From positions 1 to 26,141 of the forward strand of contig JBAXPV010000046.1 in the NCBI GenBank assembly GCA_037132075.1: DNA of 26,141 nucleotides. The letters run 5' to 3'. Positions 1 to 7,195 of this stretch are shown piece by piece; within the stretch, counting starts at the first letter, position 1; every line of letters begins with the position of its first letter. Made by a program: the position numbers and the translations under genes. The stretch comes from JBAXPV01 sp037132075 (GTDB lineage Bacteria > Bacteroidota > Bacteroidia > Bacteroidales > CAIXZF01). Below the pieces are notes generated by a model, which did no database searches, was not told the origin of the DNA, and saw nothing but the letters and a program-made list of their open reading frames with translations.

Positions 1-1
1 T

Positions 2-55
2 CAGGATGACAACGACTCCGCTCAGGATGACAACGACTCCGCTCAGGATGACAAC
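2..55 (+). repeat. 21-bp tandem repeat inside the dehydrogenase frame
   Basis: The unit starts caggatgacaacgactcc and is 21 bases long. Two exact copies lie at 2-22 and 23-43, and a 12-base partial copy at 44-55. Since 21 is a multiple of three, the frame is kept and each unit encodes QDDNDSA. The array may extend further left outside the window. Confidence 0.9.
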
Positions 56-241
56 CTTGCCCAGTCGCCCAGTCGCCACTTCGCCCAGTCGCCTCTTCGC
101 CCCATCGCCCTCACCACCCTCCTTTCCTGTGAAAACGTCCTCCTCACGCCCCATATCGCTGGATTTAGCGCCGAATCAAAGATCAAACTGGCGCAAATCC
201 TAGGAGAGAAGATCATTCAGAACTTCAGTAATCCGGCTTAA
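2..241 (+). CDS. D-isomer-specific 2-hydroxyacid dehydrogenase, C-terminal end (partial)
   Basis: The reading frame is open from the first bases of the window to the TAA at 239-241, so this is the 3' end of a gene starting outside. The last 35 residues contain ENVLLTPHIAGFSAESK, the C-terminal signature of NAD-dependent 2-hydroxyacid dehydrogenases. In this family the His of the PHIAG motif is the catalytic acid/base. The wording around it resembles SerA-like phosphoglycerate dehydrogenases of Bacteroidota, but PdxB-type or other relatives cannot be excluded from a fragment. The residues before it are odd: about 2.5 copies of a seven-residue unit (QDDNDSA), then a stretch rich in AQSP read from cgcccagt repeats. 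These fall where family members have a variable loop before the conserved motif, so the enzyme may still be functional. The next gene is convergent and its stop lies 1 base away. Confidence 0.75.
   Translation, partial: QDDNDSAQDDNDSAQDDNLAQSPSRHFAQSPLRPIALTTLLSCENVLLTPHIAGFSAESKIKLAQILGEKIIQNFSNPA
59..110 (+). repeat. gcccagtcgcc short repeat run inside the dehydrogenase frame
   Basis: The 11-mer gcccagtcgcc occurs at 59-69, 67-77 and 83-93, followed by degenerate relatives up to about 110. It directly follows the 21-bp repeat and is also translated without a stop. Its C-rich composition is unlike the surrounding coding sequence, which suggests an interspersed repeat that landed in a tolerant loop. 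Confidence 0.75.
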
Positions 242-242
242 C

Positions 243-1613
243 CTATTGTTTAACGATTTTTCCAGTCTTAACGATCGCTTTGCCATCCATGAGTTTATAA
301 ATGTATAGTCCGTCGGACAGCCCGCCAAGATACAAGGGATTGTCTCTTGCAACCTTGGCATCCATTACCTTGCGAGCTGACAAATCGTACAGTTCAATGA
401 AATATTCAGGCTTTACGGACTTCCAGCTAAAAATGACATAATCAAGGGCTGGGTTTGGGTAAATATTAAAGTTTAAGTCATCCAGGTTGTCAATACCGCT
501 AAGCGCAATAGTGGAGTAATAGAAGGTTTCTTTAATTGCCGGGAGAAAATTGCTATTTTGATATCCACAGAAAACGATGTCGTTCAACATAAAATTAAAA
601 TACGAAGCAGCAAACGGCAGACTGTAAGGCAATAACAAATCATCAAAGCTAAATCCATTAGAATAAACGAATAAATTCTTGTCCTGGATAAGCCACAAAT
701 GAAGTTCAGCATCCCAATAAAACATGCATTCATTGATTAAAGTCCCGCTAGGCTCATAACTTGATTCAGTCTTGTTTACAGCATGCCAGGCGTTTGAGAA
801 ACTATCCCAATCATATTCTGTTTTACAAACTACCTGACAGTTATTGTTATATTCATTTTCAGTTTTCATCACCGGCAACCATGCATTTGAGGGCTTGTCC
901 CAATATGATTGATGGTCTGCTGTAAGGTTAGCATTGTTATCATAACTAAACTCCTGTTTGTAATAGAATTCCCATTGTGCCGTGCTTAGATTCCAGATGT
1001 ATTCTGTTTGAATCGAAAGAAGAGCGCTTTCATCATAGCAATATTCAAGTTTACGATCCAAATCCCAGGAATTCCCCTGGGTATCCCAAATAAAATGGGT
1101 CTCACTTATTAGAAAATTCCACGCATCATAGGAATATTCTATTGAACTTACAGATACCCACTCACAGGGATTGGCAGCTGGTTCGAAGGTTTCCAATTTC
1201 AAAAGGTCTCCGGCAGTATCATAAGTAAATACACTTTTGAAACTTGACTTCCATGAAGAAGTTTGCAGATTCCAGTAATACCGTTCAATTAAAGCAGGTT
1301 TATGAGGATACAAAAAGGTATAATTAACCTTATTATCCTTAATCCACTGCGCAGACTGCAAATCCCAATGCTCGTTTATTTGCTGATTGAGATTTCCATA
1401 ACCATCATAATAATATTGGGTTACCGAACTCTTTGCCCAATAATTACCACTATTTACCCACATTTCTGAAGTGACACTATCGAGTTTTTGCTTTAAAATT
1501 ACAGATGACGGACTTCTGAAACTATCATCATGTCCCTGGGCTTTATCCCGGATTTGTCCGAAGGAGGGAATCGCAAGTATACCTGCGATCACCAATGCGA
1601 ATACTTGTTTCAT
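243..1613 (-). CDS. Secreted tandem-repeat protein with T9SS C-terminal sorting domain
   Basis: 456 residues. A signal peptide is clear (MKQVFALVIAGILAIPSFGQ, cleavage probably after FGQ). Residues of about 50-340 are made of roughly eight units of some 30-40 residues, each with a W-x5-8-W pair followed by a YxYD-like turn (for example WDLQSAQWIKDNKVNYTF and WDTQGNSWDLDRKLEYCYD). This is reminiscent of YD/RHS-type repeats but shorter and Trp-rich. The last 80 residues are a type A T9SS sorting domain: NIYPNPA, then LYDLSARKV, then GLSDGLYIYKL and a final KTGKIVKQ. The protein is therefore expected to cross the outer membrane through T9SS and be attached to the surface or released. The specific role is not recognisable. 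A promoter-like site lies about 135 bases upstream. It is convergent with the dehydrogenase. Confidence 0.85.
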   Translation of the reverse strand: MKQVFALVIAGILAIPSFGQIRDKAQGHDDSFRSPSSVILKQKLDSVTSEMWVNSGNYWAKSSVTQYYYDGYGNLNQQINEHWDLQSAQWIKDNKVNYTFLYPHKPALIERYYWNLQTSSWKSSFKSVFTYDTAGDLLKLETFEPAANPCEWVSVSSIEYSYDAWNFLISETHFIWDTQGNSWDLDRKLEYCYDESALLSIQTEYIWNLSTAQWEFYYKQEFSYDNNANLTADHQSYWDKPSNAWLPVMKTENEYNNNCQVVCKTEYDWDSFSNAWHAVNKTESSYEPSGTLINECMFYWDAELHLWLIQDKNLFVYSNGFSFDDLLLPYSLPFAASYFNFMLNDIVFCGYQNSNFLPAIKETFYYSTIALSGIDNLDDLNFNIYPNPALDYVIFSWKSVKPEYFIELYDLSARKVMDAKVARDNPLYLGGLSDGLYIYKLMDGKAIVKTGKIVKQ

Positions 1614-1749
1614 ATGAACTGATTTAAATTGTTAAACTTCAGATGTTTGGATTTTATCTTGATGCTTAACCAGCGTTGTTTTCAGTTCAGTTTTATAGAT
1701 CTAATTTTCAATATTCAACTGATTATTAGACATATAGCTTTTCCAATTA

Positions 1750-1780
1750 CAAATATAAGCAATTTTTAGCCCAATTCCAA
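1750..1780 (-). promoter_or_regulatory. Bacteroidota-type promoter for the Trp-repeat T9SS protein
   Basis: On the minus strand TATATTTG (1757-1750) matches the -7 consensus TAnnTTTG exactly. A TTG at 1780-1778 lies 20 bases upstream, the usual spacing to the -33 box. Transcription would start near 1743 and leave a leader of roughly 130 bases. Confidence 0.6.
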
Positions 1781-1832
1781 GTATGGTAATAAATATTGTT
1801 TTAAGTCAACGATCTTATATTCAAATAGTTAA

Positions 1833-2009
1833 TTATAAGAGACTGATTTTCCCAGTTATCACTTTTTGAGTCTTGTCGATAAGCTGATAAAAATACAGAC
1901 CTCGGGTTAGTTGACTGACATTTACAGCAGCGTTGTTTGTTACATTTTGATCAATCACGATCTTCCATGAACTGTCATAAACCTTAAGATTTTGTTGAGA
2001 TTCAATGCC
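1833..2009 (-). pseudogene. Relic of a T9SS C-terminal sorting domain
   Basis: Reading the minus strand from 2009 to the TAA at 1835-1833 gives a fragment with KVYDSSWKIVIDQN, then LTRGLYFYQLIDKTQ and a final ITGKISLL. This is the typical end of a T9SS type A sorting domain (GLYxYQL followed by a hydrophobic/basic tail). An in-frame TGA stands at 2012-2010, and before it the same frame reads HFVKLANFGNHG and then meets another stop, so no intact gene carries it. It lies just beyond the stop of the small secreted protein at 2038-2250. It is probably the remains of a deleted or frameshifted secreted protein gene. Confidence 0.65.
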
Positions 2010-2037
2010 TCAACCATGATTTCCGAAATTCGCCAGC

Positions 2038-2250
2038 TTAACAAAGTGGACGACTTACCTGGTCTGGGTTGCCCCCGTGAAACTTACCCGGTCTTAAGCT
2101 AAACCCAGGATACGGAGGAAATTTATCCAATGCCAAACGTGCGTAATGATGTGTCTGCAGATTCCGGTTTTGGATCTCTTTCCGTACCGGTTGTGCTGAC
2201 AGGTTTGAAGCCAGCACGAGGAAAATAATACAATTTACAATTGTTTTCAT
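2038..2250 (-). CDS. Small secreted protein, probably truncated
   Basis: 70 residues. The N-terminus is a signal peptide (MKTIVNCIIFLVLASNLSAQ). The mature part begins QPVRKE and contains YARLALDKFPPYPGF. It is a paralogue of the product of 2293-2604: both have MKT, a signal peptide ending in Q, QPVxKE, then YAxxxxxKxxPxP at the same spacing. Similarity fades after about residue 50, where this copy ends early in SRPLC. That, and the T9SS-domain relic just past its stop, suggest the 3' part has been disrupted by frameshift or deletion. Function unknown. Confidence 0.5.
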   Translation of the reverse strand: MKTIVNCIIFLVLASNLSAQPVRKEIQNRNLQTHHYARLALDKFPPYPGFSLRPGKFHGGNPDQVSRPLC

Positions 2251-2292
2251 AGCAGGATAGGGCTTAGACTTTAATGGCCGAACTAAGCAATT

Positions 2293-2604
2293 TTACTTGC
2301 GCCTGGGATCTTTCAGACCTGACAATTCATAAGCTTTTGAATTCTGGATTATTGTAGCATTTTCATAGATTGGTAACCAATCAGAGCCTGGAACATCAGG
2401 ATTTGCTTTTCTTACATCTGTAGTGGTTACTTCCACAATTTCGGCTTTAACTCCTCCCTGTGGAAATGGATGAATTTTATCCTTTGTAAATTTGCAGTAT
2501 GCGTAACTTCTCGGTCCTCTTGACTTTTGTTCTTTAATTACGGGTTGTCCAAATGCAAGTGCAGAGGAAACACAAAGAATGACTACGATGGCTGTTGTTT
2601 TCAT
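2293..2604 (-). CDS. Small secreted protein of unknown function
   Basis: 103 residues from the ATG at 2604. This start is preferred over an upstream in-frame ATG at 2694 because the protein then begins directly with a signal peptide (MKTTAIVVILCVSSALAFGQ) and matches the start of its neighbour paralogue. The mature part (about 83 residues) has QPVIKEQKSRGPRSYAYCKF, a KIHPFP segment and a charged C-terminus ending KDPRRK. It contains one Cys and no membrane segment beyond the signal. A promoter-like site lies about 35 bases upstream. I do not recognise a family. Confidence 0.6.
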   Translation of the reverse strand: MKTTAIVVILCVSSALAFGQPVIKEQKSRGPRSYAYCKFTKDKIHPFPQGGVKAEIVEVTTTDVRKANPDVPGSDWLPIYENATIIQNSKAYELSGLKDPRRK

Positions 2605-2637
2605 GGCGATAAATTTTAGGTTGTTATTTTGAGGGAA

Positions 2638-2669
2638 TAAAGGTACAGCGCCAATTACAGGCTTGTCAA
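2638..2669 (-). promoter_or_regulatory. Candidate promoter for the small secreted protein pair
   Basis: On the minus strand TACCTTTA (2645-2638) is one base off TAnnTTTG, and TTG at 2669-2667 lies 21 bases upstream. Placement gives a leader of about 25-30 bases before the ATG at 2604, supporting that start. Confidence 0.45.
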
Positions 2670-2708
2670 GCGTAACCTCATGACAATCTATCAAGTACAG
2701 CGAGTCAC

Positions 2709-2739
2709 CTACTAACGACTAACTACTAACCACTAACTC
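2709..2739 (+). repeat. Interspersed ACTAACTA repeat, copy 1
   Basis: The run is built from ctaac and actaac units (ctactaacgactaactac and onward). The same vocabulary recurs at 4078-4121 in the opposite orientation and at 23336-23420 as an inverted pair. It sits between the divergently transcribed secreted-protein gene and the helicase gene. Confidence 0.75.
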
Positions 2740-2799
2740 TTTTGCCCGGAAAAATATCAATCTGATCGGAATTGGTCGTGAATCCTCAGTTAAAAATGT

Positions 2800-2807
2800 T
2801 ATTTTTG
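2800..2807 (+). promoter_or_regulatory. Candidate -7 box for the DEAD-box helicase gene
   Basis: TATTTTTG matches TAnnTTTG exactly and lies about 43 bases before the ATG at 2850. The nearest upstream TTG (2772-2774) is 25 bases away, longer than usual, so only the -7 box is supported. Confidence 0.4.
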
Positions 2808-2849
2808 AGGAAGTAAACACTCTTTATATATCAGGTTTGCCAATATCCT

Positions 2850-4082
2850 ATGAAATTTGAAGACTATCCTATATCCCCTGACATCAAGCGTAGCCTTGCC
2901 ACGCTTGGTTTTATAAAGCCTACTGACATTCAATATAAGGCGATGCCCTCCATCCTGGCGGGTGAAGATGTGCTTGCCATTGCCCAGACGGGGACAGGGA
3001 AGACCGCTGCTTTTGCTATTCCTGTGATTAACAAATTACATGAACAAAAGACCAGCCGACGTACCGATGGCATCAAATGCCTTTGCCTGGCCCCAACCAG
3101 GGAACTAGCCGTACAGATTAATGAGGTATTTGCCCAGATAGGGAAACATACGCTTGTAAAATCATTTTGTGTTTTTGGCGGTGTCGAGCAGGATCCACAA
3201 ATCGCAGCCCTGGAAAATGGTATTGACATTCTTGTTGCAACACCAGGCCGACTGTTCGACCTTGTTAGCCAGGGATATATACACCTCGCAGGTGTTCAGG
3301 TGCTAATCCTGGATGAAGCCGACCACATGCTGGACCTGGGTTTTATCAATGACATCCGCGATATGCTTAATTTCATACCCAGGAAACGTCAGACTTTGTT
3401 TTTTTCTGCTACAATTGATGACAAGATTAAAAGGCTTGCTTATACGCTTGTTGTCAATCCGATACGGATCCAGATTTCTCCAAAGGACAAAGTTAATAAG
3501 AACATTGAACATGCTGTTGCCTATATTGAGATGGATGACAAGCGTTTTTTCCTGGAACGATTGATCAAAGAACATGCTGCGGAGAAGATCCTGGTTTTTG
3601 TCCGAACGAAGGTTCGGGCTGAGCGGGTAAAAACCGCAATGGAAAGGGCAGGAATCTATGCGGAAACACTTCATGGCGACAAGGAACAGGCTCAGCGGAC
3701 AAACGCATTGAGAAAATTCCGTGAAGATGAAATCAAGGTCCTTATCGCTACTGACGTCACTGCCCGCGGTATTGACATCCCGGAAGTGGAATATGTGGTC
3801 AACTATGACCTCCCGGAAGTTGCTGAAAATTATGTGCATCGGGTCGGCCGCACAGGCCGGGGAACTCACAAAGGAAAAGCGATTTCCTTTTGCAGCCCGG
3901 AAGAAAAACCTGTACTCGACACTATTGAAAGTTTCCTGACCCAAAAAGTAAGTGTCCTTAAGATTGACCTGACTGACTATTCTGCCATTGTCGACCTTGC
4001 CGCTGAAGCAAAACACGACTGGCGAAGCCTGATTACTGAAAGCCAAGAGTGGGAGGAGAAGAAGAGGAAAAAGAAGAAGTAG
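2850..4082 (+). CDS. DEAD-box ATP-dependent RNA helicase, RhlE-like
   Basis: 410 residues, a compact helicase core with a short basic tail. It unwinds RNA duplexes using ATP, typically in ribosome assembly or mRNA turnover. All family motifs are visible: Q motif around GFIKPTDIQ (20-28), Walker A AQTGTGKT (45-52), PTRELA (82-87), TPGR (131-134), DEAD (155-158), SAT (186-188), VFVRTK (249-254), TDVTARGID (301-309) and HRVGRTGR (330-337). The C-terminus ends EEKKRKKKK, a typical unstructured RNA-binding tail. The stop codon lies inside an ACTAACTA-type repeat, so the last codons may have been reshaped by the repeat. The gene is monocistronic or followed by the phosphofructokinase gene, which has its own promoter. 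Confidence 0.95.
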   Translation: MKFEDYPISPDIKRSLATLGFIKPTDIQYKAMPSILAGEDVLAIAQTGTGKTAAFAIPVINKLHEQKTSRRTDGIKCLCLAPTRELAVQINEVFAQIGKHTLVKSFCVFGGVEQDPQIAALENGIDILVATPGRLFDLVSQGYIHLAGVQVLILDEADHMLDLGFINDIRDMLNFIPRKRQTLFFSATIDDKIKRLAYTLVVNPIRIQISPKDKVNKNIEHAVAYIEMDDKRFFLERLIKEHAAEKILVFVRTKVRAERVKTAMERAGIYAETLHGDKEQAQRTNALRKFREDEIKVLIATDVTARGIDIPEVEYVVNYDLPEVAENYVHRVGRTGRGTHKGKAISFCSPEEKPVLDTIESFLTQKVSVLKIDLTDYSAIVDLAAEAKHDWRSLITESQEWEEKKRKKKK

Positions 4083-4121
4083 TTAGACGGCTAGTAGTTA
4101 AGCAGTTAGTCGTTAGTCGTT
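4078..4121 (+). repeat. Interspersed TAGTTAG repeat, copy 2, overlapping the helicase stop
   Basis: Units of tagttag, cagttag and cgttag run from the last helicase codons (stop TAG at 4080-4082) to 4121. The orientation is opposite to copy 1 at 2709-2739, so the helicase gene is bracketed by inverted copies. Confidence 0.75.
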
Positions 4122-4183
4122 ACAAATTTGGATTCGGAAAATTAAAAATTGAATTTTCGTTTTTCACTTTTCACTATTCCCAG

Positions 4184-4191
4184 TACCTTTG
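4184..4191 (+). promoter_or_regulatory. -7 promoter box for the phosphofructokinase gene
   Basis: TACCTTTG matches TAnnTTTG exactly and is followed by GCA, the commonest Bacteroidota form. It lies 34 bases before the ATG at 4226. A T-rich stretch about 20 bases upstream may serve as a weak -33 region. Confidence 0.6.
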
Positions 4192-4225
4192 CACCCTCAA
4201 AACGACATAAGACAAAAATATAGAT

Positions 4226-5455
4226 ATGAAGACTGAAAATAAGCCATTTCAAGGAAAAACAATGGCCATTCTTACCGGTGGTGGCGATACCTGTGCCCTG
4301 AATTCGTCCATTGAATCTATTCGTAACCGTGCTTCAATGCTTGGTTTCCGTGTATACGGAATTCGATATGGCTGGAAAGGACTTCTTGGTGATGGAAATA
4401 TTGTCGACCTGACACACAAACCTTTTGATGGCCATTATGGCGGAACGGCTTTAGGGTCAAGTCGTACCAACCCCTTCCCTTCTAAAAAGAATCCGGAAAG
4501 CCGTGTTCCCCAGGTTCTTGAAAACCTTAAACGATATAAGATCGATGTTTTAGTGAGTATTGGAGGTGACGATACCAATGGTGCAGCCAAGCGACTATAC
4601 GAAACAGAAGGAATCCCTGTAATCGGTTTTCCAAAAACGATTGACAATGACTTAAGAACCCGTACGATGCATACCTGGCAAGGCTCTGAGATTGAAGCTG
4701 TCCTTTGCCCTGGTTTCCCAAGTGCTGCTTTGGCAATCAGCGACTTTGCGTCGCGGATCAAAACAACCTCTGAATCGCACAACCGAATCATGGTTTTGGA
4801 AGTCATGGGACGTGATGCCGGTTGGCTAACGGGGACTGCCAGTTTTGGCGGCGCTCAGCTTGGCCTGATCCCTGAATACGAAATGACTCATGAAGCCAAA
4901 GAACGTTTCTTCGAGAAAGTAAAAGAAGCCTATACAAATTCCAAGAAAAAAGCACTCGTGATCCCGGTTTCTGAAGGGGTAAGGTGGTTTGATGAAAAAA
5001 GCGGAAAACTGGATGTCGTTTATGCAAGTTCCGAACTTGATGAATATGGACACCCCAGGTTCGGTGGCATCAGTGGCGTGATCGCTTCTGAAATCTCCCA
5101 ACGACTGAAGATCGATGCCAGGGCACAGATTACAGGTTATTATCCTCGTGCAGGAAGCGTCAGTAATTACGACAGAAGGCTGACTCAGGCCCTGGCGGAT
5201 AAAGTTACAGATCTACTGCTCCGTAATGACTATGGCCGTATGCCAGTAATCAACCATATAACTAAATATGAAGGACTTGAGGAACACAATACCTCTTCTG
5301 TCGACATGGGTTCTATTGGAAATTGTCCTTTAAACATGGCCTATTATGATCATGAGAATTTCACCTTTACCGATGCTTATGGTGATTTCCTGAAACATAT
5401 CATCCAGCCGAATATCCCGGATTTCCCTTATGAGTACGCACAAGTAAAACCCTAA
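4226..5455 (+). CDS. 6-phosphofructokinase, pyrophosphate-type signature
   Basis: 409 residues, PFK superfamily. It interconverts fructose 6-phosphate and fructose 1,6-bisphosphate. Two positions usually tell the phosphoryl donor. ATP enzymes have Gly in GGDG and in PGTIDND; here the residues are GGDDT (113-117) and PKTIDND (136-142), with Asp and Lys as in pyrophosphate-dependent enzymes. The catalytic Asp of TIDND is present, and MGRDAGW (194-200) forms the sugar-phosphate site. The N-terminal donor loop reads TGGGDTCALN (17-26), where relatives usually have PG before LN; CAL is unusual. A PPi enzyme would be reversible, with a role in both glycolysis and gluconeogenesis. The next gene starts 26 bases downstream on the same strand and is likely co-transcribed. 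Donor assignment is an inference from these residues. Confidence 0.9.
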   Translation: MKTENKPFQGKTMAILTGGGDTCALNSSIESIRNRASMLGFRVYGIRYGWKGLLGDGNIVDLTHKPFDGHYGGTALGSSRTNPFPSKKNPESRVPQVLENLKRYKIDVLVSIGGDDTNGAAKRLYETEGIPVIGFPKTIDNDLRTRTMHTWQGSEIEAVLCPGFPSAALAISDFASRIKTTSESHNRIMVLEVMGRDAGWLTGTASFGGAQLGLIPEYEMTHEAKERFFEKVKEAYTNSKKKALVIPVSEGVRWFDEKSGKLDVVYASSELDEYGHPRFGGISGVIASEISQRLKIDARAQITGYYPRAGSVSNYDRRLTQALADKVTDLLLRNDYGRMPVINHITKYEGLEEHNTSSVDMGSIGNCPLNMAYYDHENFTFTDAYGDFLKHIIQPNIPDFPYEYAQVKP

Positions 5456-5481
5456 ACGGATATTTATCTGCCAGATAAGTA

Positions 5482-7182
5482 ATGAAACCCAAAACGAAAG
5501 AGCAGGCTAAAAAGCCAGGCTATCTGCAAGCCTTAAGCTTACTGGCTCTTGTTATTTCATGCATTCTTGTCTATTCTTTATCATTGTCCAATGGCATCCT
5601 GAATTGGGACGACAACAAATATCTTTTCGAGAATCCTTACCTAAGCGATTTCAGCCTTAAAGGAATCCGGGCGGTTTTTAGCAGTTTTTACATGGGTAAT
5701 TACCATCCGCTGACCACTTTATCATGGATGATCGATTATGCCATGGCAGGATTTAAACCTGGATGGTATCATTTTTCCAATCTCTTCCTGCATACCTTCA
5801 ATACCATCCTGGTATTTTTCCTTGTAAAGCGCTTGTTTAAGGATCATTGGACTGCATTTTTAACGGCATTGCTGTTTGCCTTTCATCCGATGCACGTCGA
5901 AAGTGTGGCCTGGATCTCAGAAAGGAAAGATGTTTTGTATGCATTTTTCTTTCTATGTTCATTGATATCATATTTAGGATTTAATGAATCCAGGAAGAGA
6001 TCAAGTTATATCTGGTCATTGTTATTTTTCCTGCTGGCATTGCTATCGAAATCGGCAGCAATTTCACTGGCACCAGTTTTACTATTATTTGATTATTTCC
6101 TGCAGCGGAGGTTTAGCTGGCAAACGATCTATGAGAAAATACCTTTTTTCTTCCTGGCAATAACTTTTGGCATCATTGCTTTGTCGTCACAGGGAATCGC
6201 AATGGATGAAAGCTTTGCCCCTCATTTTCCAATCTGGCAAAGGTTCTTTATCGTTTGTTATAACCTGGATTTCTATTTGTTGTCCTTCTTCGTGCCGGCA
6301 ATACTAAGCCCGCTGCACCCTTACCCCATGGTCCCGGGAAGTAGCTTGCCTGTTTTGTTCTGGCTTGCTCCCTTTATTTTGTTCACAATTGGAATTGCAA
6401 TATATTTCTTAAAGAAATATCGTCAGCTCCTGGTATTTGGGTTGTTATTTTTCGTGTTGACGATAGCCATGGTTTTGCAGTTTATTCCTGTCGGACGGGC
6501 TATAGTTGCAGAACGCTACACTTATTTACCCTACATAGGACTTTCTGTTATCCTAGTCGTGTTTGTACTTAAATGGGCCCGGTCTAAATCGTCAGCGGCA
6601 GGATTCTATCGTTTTGTTCCTTTAGGAATTCTAATAGCCGGACTAATTGCTTTTGCAGGCATCTCCAATGCCCGGGTTACTGTATGGAAAGACAGTAACA
6701 GTTTGTTCTCTGATATCATTAAAAAATACCCCAATGATGCGTGGGCATATTATAACCGGGGTTTAACCAGGTTCTATGCCAATGACAATGACGGGGCGAT
6801 CGAAGACTATACACAAAGTATTTTATTAAAGCCTGATAACGTTGTGGCCTGGTACAACCGCAGCCTGGCTTATGTGAATAAACAGGATTTTCCGCATGTC
6901 ATTAACGACCTTGACCATGCCATTGAGCTAAAGCCGGATTATCTTGACGCGCTAAAAAATCGTGGCAACGCCAAAGCCAGTCAGAAAGATTACCTGGGAT
7001 CCATCATTGATTATTCCAGCGCCTTAAAAATCCACCCGGCAGACACGATGGTATTGGTCAACCGAAGCTTATCCTATTATTTTCTGAATGACCTGGAGAA
7101 AGCCTGTGCAGATTTAACTGAAGCCAAAAGACTTGGCAGCAAAAAGGCTGTGGGGATGTCAAGGGATATTTGCAAAAATTAG
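5482..7182 (+). CDS. Multi-pass membrane protein with C-terminal TPRs, TMTC/GT-C-like
   Basis: 566 residues. The first about 415 residues hold roughly ten hydrophobic segments. Between the first two is an outward loop with LNWDDNKYL (40-48), a WDD acidic pair of the type that forms the active site in GT-C glycosyltransferases. Further on come GNYHPLTTLSW (72-82) and HPMHVESVAWISERKD (135-150), motifs shared with TMTC-type O-mannosyltransferases and bacterial TPR membrane proteins of this group. Residues of about 420-540 are three or more tetratricopeptide repeats (AWAYYNRGLTRFYANDNDGA, then AWYNRSLAYVNK). The likely role is transfer of a sugar from a polyprenyl-phosphate donor to envelope proteins, with the TPRs binding substrate. 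This is inference. It is convergent with aspartate kinase, only 13 bases between stops. Confidence 0.75.
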   Translation: MKPKTKEQAKKPGYLQALSLLALVISCILVYSLSLSNGILNWDDNKYLFENPYLSDFSLKGIRAVFSSFYMGNYHPLTTLSWMIDYAMAGFKPGWYHFSNLFLHTFNTILVFFLVKRLFKDHWTAFLTALLFAFHPMHVESVAWISERKDVLYAFFFLCSLISYLGFNESRKRSSYIWSLLFFLLALLSKSAAISLAPVLLLFDYFLQRRFSWQTIYEKIPFFFLAITFGIIALSSQGIAMDESFAPHFPIWQRFFIVCYNLDFYLLSFFVPAILSPLHPYPMVPGSSLPVLFWLAPFILFTIGIAIYFLKKYRQLLVFGLLFFVLTIAMVLQFIPVGRAIVAERYTYLPYIGLSVILVVFVLKWARSKSSAAGFYRFVPLGILIAGLIAFAGISNARVTVWKDSNSLFSDIIKKYPNDAWAYYNRGLTRFYANDNDGAIEDYTQSILLKPDNVVAWYNRSLAYVNKQDFPHVINDLDHAIELKPDYLDALKNRGNAKASQKDYLGSIIDYSSALKIHPADTMVLVNRSLSYYFLNDLEKACADLTEAKRLGSKKAVGMSRDICKN

Positions 7183-7195
7183 CCCCTGAAAAAAG

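Noticed and set aside
6..203. 65-codon ATG-initiated frame at the window start
   Set aside because: Formed of the same repeats as the dehydrogenase frame but without any conserved motif; the other frame carries the PHIAG signature.
2709..2739. Possible CRISPR array from the regular ctaac units
   Set aside because: Units are 5-9 bases with no spacers of constant length, and there are no cas genes in the window.
3303..4046. 247-codon open frame antisense to the helicase gene
   Set aside because: It lies wholly opposite a gene with all DEAD-box motifs, and its translation shows no domain or signal, so it is a by-product of codon usage.
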